This document shows, in pieces, positions 62,270 to 64,000 of a DNA stretch of 64,000 nt (position 1 is the first letter of the stretch; each line of letters opens with the position of its first letter). Both the position numbers and the translations under genes were made by a program. The stretch lies in contig NZ_JAUHLN010000001.1 of the NCBI RefSeq assembly GCF_030412265.1, positions 1,302,001 to 1,366,000 of the forward strand, read 5' to 3'. The DNA comes from Fictibacillus terranigra (lineage in GTDB: Bacteria; Bacillota; Bacilli; Bacillales; Fictibacillaceae). Below the pieces are notes generated by a model. The model ran no database searches. It had not been told where the DNA came from and saw only the letters and a list, made by a program, of their open reading frames with translations.

Positions 62270-62713
62270 ATGAAGGAAAGGCAATTTTACATGGTAAGGG
62301 ATGATGTTCTTTCGGAATCCATGCAAAAAACGCTTGAAGCGAAGTCCTTGCTCGACCGAGGCAAGGTCAAAACAGTCGCTGAAGCTGCAGAAAAAGTGGG
62401 ACTCAGCCGAAGTGCGTTCTATAAGTACAGAGATGGAATATTTCCTTTTCACACGATGATCAAAGAAAAAATCATAACGCTTTCCATCAATCTGGAAGAC
62501 CGTTCGGGAGCATTATCAAGCCTGCTTACGATCGTAGCTTCCGTAGGCTGCAATGTGCTTACCATCAACCAGACCATACCGCTGCAGGGGAGAGCCAACG
62601 TTACACTCACGATTGAAACCAACGGTCTTCGCGGTGAGATCAATGAACTTCTCTCCACACTCAACCGGATGGAAGCGGTAGAACGAGTAGAAGTAATTGG
62701 GACAGGAGCCTAA
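62270..62713 (+). CDS. pheB: ACT-domain protein PheB
   Basis: A 147-residue protein with an N-terminal helical region that contains the [18 protein letters not shown] motif and a C-terminal ACT domain ([27 protein letters not shown]). The ATG at 62270 follows GGAGGT and fits the length of the B. subtilis protein; an open frame from 62192 is longer but enters the terminator. In B. subtilis pheB precedes pheA. Here pheA is missing, so a role beside prephenate dehydratase is not supported by the local context. Confidence 0.93.
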   Translation: MKERQFYMVRDDVLSESMQKTLEAKSLLDRGKVKTVAEAAEKVGLSRSAFYKYRDGIFPFHTMIKEKIITLSINLEDRSGALSSLLTIVASVGCNVLTINQTIPLQGRANVTLTIETNGLRGEINELLSTLNRMEAVERVEVIGTGA

Positions 62714-62719
62714 AAAAAT

Positions 62720-62761
62720 GAAAAAGGAGCACTGCACAACTGGCTGCAGTGCTCCTTTTTC
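62720..62761. terminator. Bidirectional terminator between pheB and niaR
   Basis: Bases 62720-62736 and 62745-62761 are perfectly complementary over 17 bp (GAAAAAGGAGCACTGCA and its inverse) with an 8-base loop. A and T ends make it usable from both strands. Confidence 0.92.
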
Positions 62762-63293
62762 ATGTAAGCAGATATCCCTTTTCCTCCAGTTCCCTGCATG
62801 CTCTATCCAGCTGTTCTTTTGTCGGTGCCTCGAGCATGTGAAGGTGGATTCCTTCTGTTAACGTACTCAGCAAAGTCGCATTGGTCGAGGAGAGCTTACT
62901 GATAAATTCCTCTACATCCTTTCGGGTACTGAGAAGAAGCGATGCCGTCAGATCCCCGTAGATCGGATGCTCGACAATAACATTCCTGACCGTTACACCA
63001 TGGTCAACGATCGTAAAAAGTTCATCCTTCGTGTGCTCGGGAGAATGGTTGGAAACGATCAGGTGAGTATGAGGAGCTGCTTTTTCTTCGGCTTTTAAAT
63101 AGAGATACCCTTGGGATGTAGCGATGATCGGTTCCTCTCTTGCTTTTAACAGCGAGATGTCGCCGACAATCACCTGCCGGCTGACGTTTGTTTTTAGAGC
63201 GAGTTCACCGCCTTTAATCGGGCTAACGCTTTCTTTTAGCCACTTTAATATAAGGGCTCTTCTTTCGTCTCCTGGTATTTTTGGAGCCTCCAT
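62760..63293 (-). CDS. niaR: NAD biosynthesis transcriptional repressor NiaR
   Basis: Nicotinate-responsive repressor of NAD synthesis genes (B. subtilis yrxA/nadR). The 177-residue protein has an N-terminal winged helix (KGGELALKTNVSRQVIVGDI) and the 3H domain, whose three histidines are seen in VEHPIYGDL, EGIHLHML and nearby. The ATG at 63293 is preferred although GGGAG is 12 bases away; a TTG at 63305 overlaps the nifS stop (TTGA) but has the purine stretch directly against it. It is cotranscribed with nifS. Confidence 0.92.
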   Translation of the reverse strand: MEAPKIPGDERRALILKWLKESVSPIKGGELALKTNVSRQVIVGDISLLKAREEPIIATSQGYLYLKAEEKAAPHTHLIVSNHSPEHTKDELFTIVDHGVTVRNVIVEHPIYGDLTASLLLSTRKDVEEFISKLSSTNATLLSTLTEGIHLHMLEAPTKEQLDRACRELEEKGYLLT

Positions 63294-63301
63294 TATACGT
63301 T

Positions 63302-64000
63302 TCAACTCCCTGTTTGATCATAATATCGTTTGGTCAGAACATGAATGGCTTTCGTCAATGCTTGTATTTCTGCCTTAGTTGTTTCTTTGCCAAGTGTAAT
63401 TCTCACGAGTTCATGAGCTTCATCCGCTGAACGACCCATTGCGAGAAGTGCTTTTGAAGGTTCCTGCTGTCCTGCTTTACATGCGGAACCTGTTGAAACA
63501 GCGATTTTATAGCGGTTTAATTCGAGCATGACATATTGCCCTTCAATTCCTTTCAGACGGATTGCGAGAAAATGAGGCAATGTCGTACGGCTGTGCCCTT
63601 CGACAATAAGATGTTCATCCTCATCCGTTAAGGAAAGAAAGTAGTTCCTAAGTTCCTGAACATTTGTATTCCATTCTACCATATGGTTCACCTGATTGCT
63701 TGCGGCCGTAATGAAAGAAACGATTCCCGGCGTGTTCACAGTTCCGGGGCGGAATCCTCTTTCATGGGTGCCGTTTGAGAGCAGCGGCTTCCATGAGAAA
63801 TCCGGAGAAATATAAACCGCACCAACCCCTTTAGGGCCATGAATTTTATGGGCGGAGATCGTTAAGGCGCCAATATTCATTTCCCCTGCATGGAGAGGGA
63901 TCTTTCCGAACGTTTGAACGCAGTCACTGTGAAAAATGATGTTTTTCTCCTTAAGGAGAGCCCCGATTTCCGACAATGGCTGGATAACGCCGATCTCGCT
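63302..64000 (-). CDS. nifS: Cysteine desulfurase NifS-like, 3' part (5' end outside window)
   Basis: PLP enzyme that mobilises sulphur from cysteine, here most likely for the iron-sulphur cluster of quinolinate synthase NadA, because in B. subtilis nifS and yrxA form an operon divergent from nadBCA. The frame is open to the window edge. The visible part has EIGVIQP at the cut end, FHSDCVQTFGK, the PLP lysine in SAHKIHGPKGVG, and the catalytic cysteine in STGSACKAGQQ. The pairing with NiaR distinguishes it from housekeeping IscS/SufS. Confidence 0.92.
   Translation of the reverse strand, partial: SEIGVIQPLSEIGALLKEKNIIFHSDCVQTFGKIPLHAGEMNIGALTISAHKIHGPKGVGAVYISPDFSWKPLLSNGTHERGFRPGTVNTPGIVSFITAASNQVNHMVEWNTNVQELRNYFLSLTDEDEHLIVEGHSRTTLPHFLAIRLKGIEGQYVMLELNRYKIAVSTGSACKAGQQEPSKALLAMGRSADEAHELVRITLGKETTKAEIQALTKAIHVLTKRYYDQTGS

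Overview
The window is an almost uninterrupted stretch of chromosomal core genes from an endospore-forming member of the Bacillaceae. From murI (racE) to nifS the gene order follows the Bacillus subtilis racE-gerM-rph / ilv-leu / tig-clpX-lonB-lonA-engB / hemAXCDBL / spoVID-ysxE-valS-folC-comC-spoIIB-maf-radC-mreBCD-minCD-spoIVFAB-rplU-prp-rpmA-spo0B-obg-pheB-niaR-nifS region. Sporulation genes are gerM, lonB, spoVID, ysxE, spoIIB, spoIVFA, spoIVFB and spo0B. It is not B. subtilis itself: ptsGHI sits directly before murI, an RNase E/G gene (rng) lies before rplU, pheA is missing behind pheB, and several extra genes interrupt the conserved order. The genus cannot be fixed from the sequence alone; an environmental Bacillus-like or Fictibacillus-like genome is a guess.

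Layout. 1-3.3 kb: the 3' part of ptsG, then ptsH-ptsI (sugar phosphotransferase system). 3.3-7.5 kb: murI, the germination lipoprotein gene gerM, and rph-rdgB-ysnB. 7.5-8.2 kb: an intergenic repeat element and two tRNA genes (Gly-TCC, Arg-TCT). 8.2-19.4 kb: the branched-chain amino acid cluster ilvE-ilvD-[leucine T-box]-ilvB-ilvH-ilvC-leuA-leuB-leuC-leuD, preceded by two CcpA (cre)-like sites. 19.6-28.8 kb: ysoA and the protein-quality-control block tig, clpX, lonB (with a consensus sigma-F promoter), lonA, engB. 28.8-29.3 kb: a minus-strand LiaI/LiaF-like membrane protein. 29.5-35.8 kb: the heme operon hemAXCDBL.

35.9-39.6 kb: spoVID, an unrecognised gene, ysxE and a small minus-strand membrane protein. 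39.7-42.7 kb: a valine T-box and valS. 42.7-44.5 kb: two minus-strand RimK-like ATP-grasp ligase genes. 44.6-49.0 kb: folC, a membrane GAF-GGDEF protein and comC. 49.1-57.5 kb: spoIIB, maf-radC-mreBCD-minCD and spoIVFA-spoIVFB. 57.6-62.7 kb: rng, rplU-prp-rpmA, spo0B-obg and pheB. 62.8-64 kb: niaR and the 3' part of nifS on the minus strand.

Most of the window is ordinary and strongly conserved. The accessory or less understood parts are the tandem ATP-grasp pair, the unrecognised gene between spoVID and ysxE, the GGDEF gene plus the roughly 490-base gap before comC, the nested 72-bp repeat in spoVID, the tandemly repeated terminator behind murI, and the T-box placed inside the ilv-leu cluster. 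No prophage, insertion sequence, CRISPR array, toxin-antitoxin pair or defence island was seen. All calls come from reading the sequence and from memory of the families; no database search was run.
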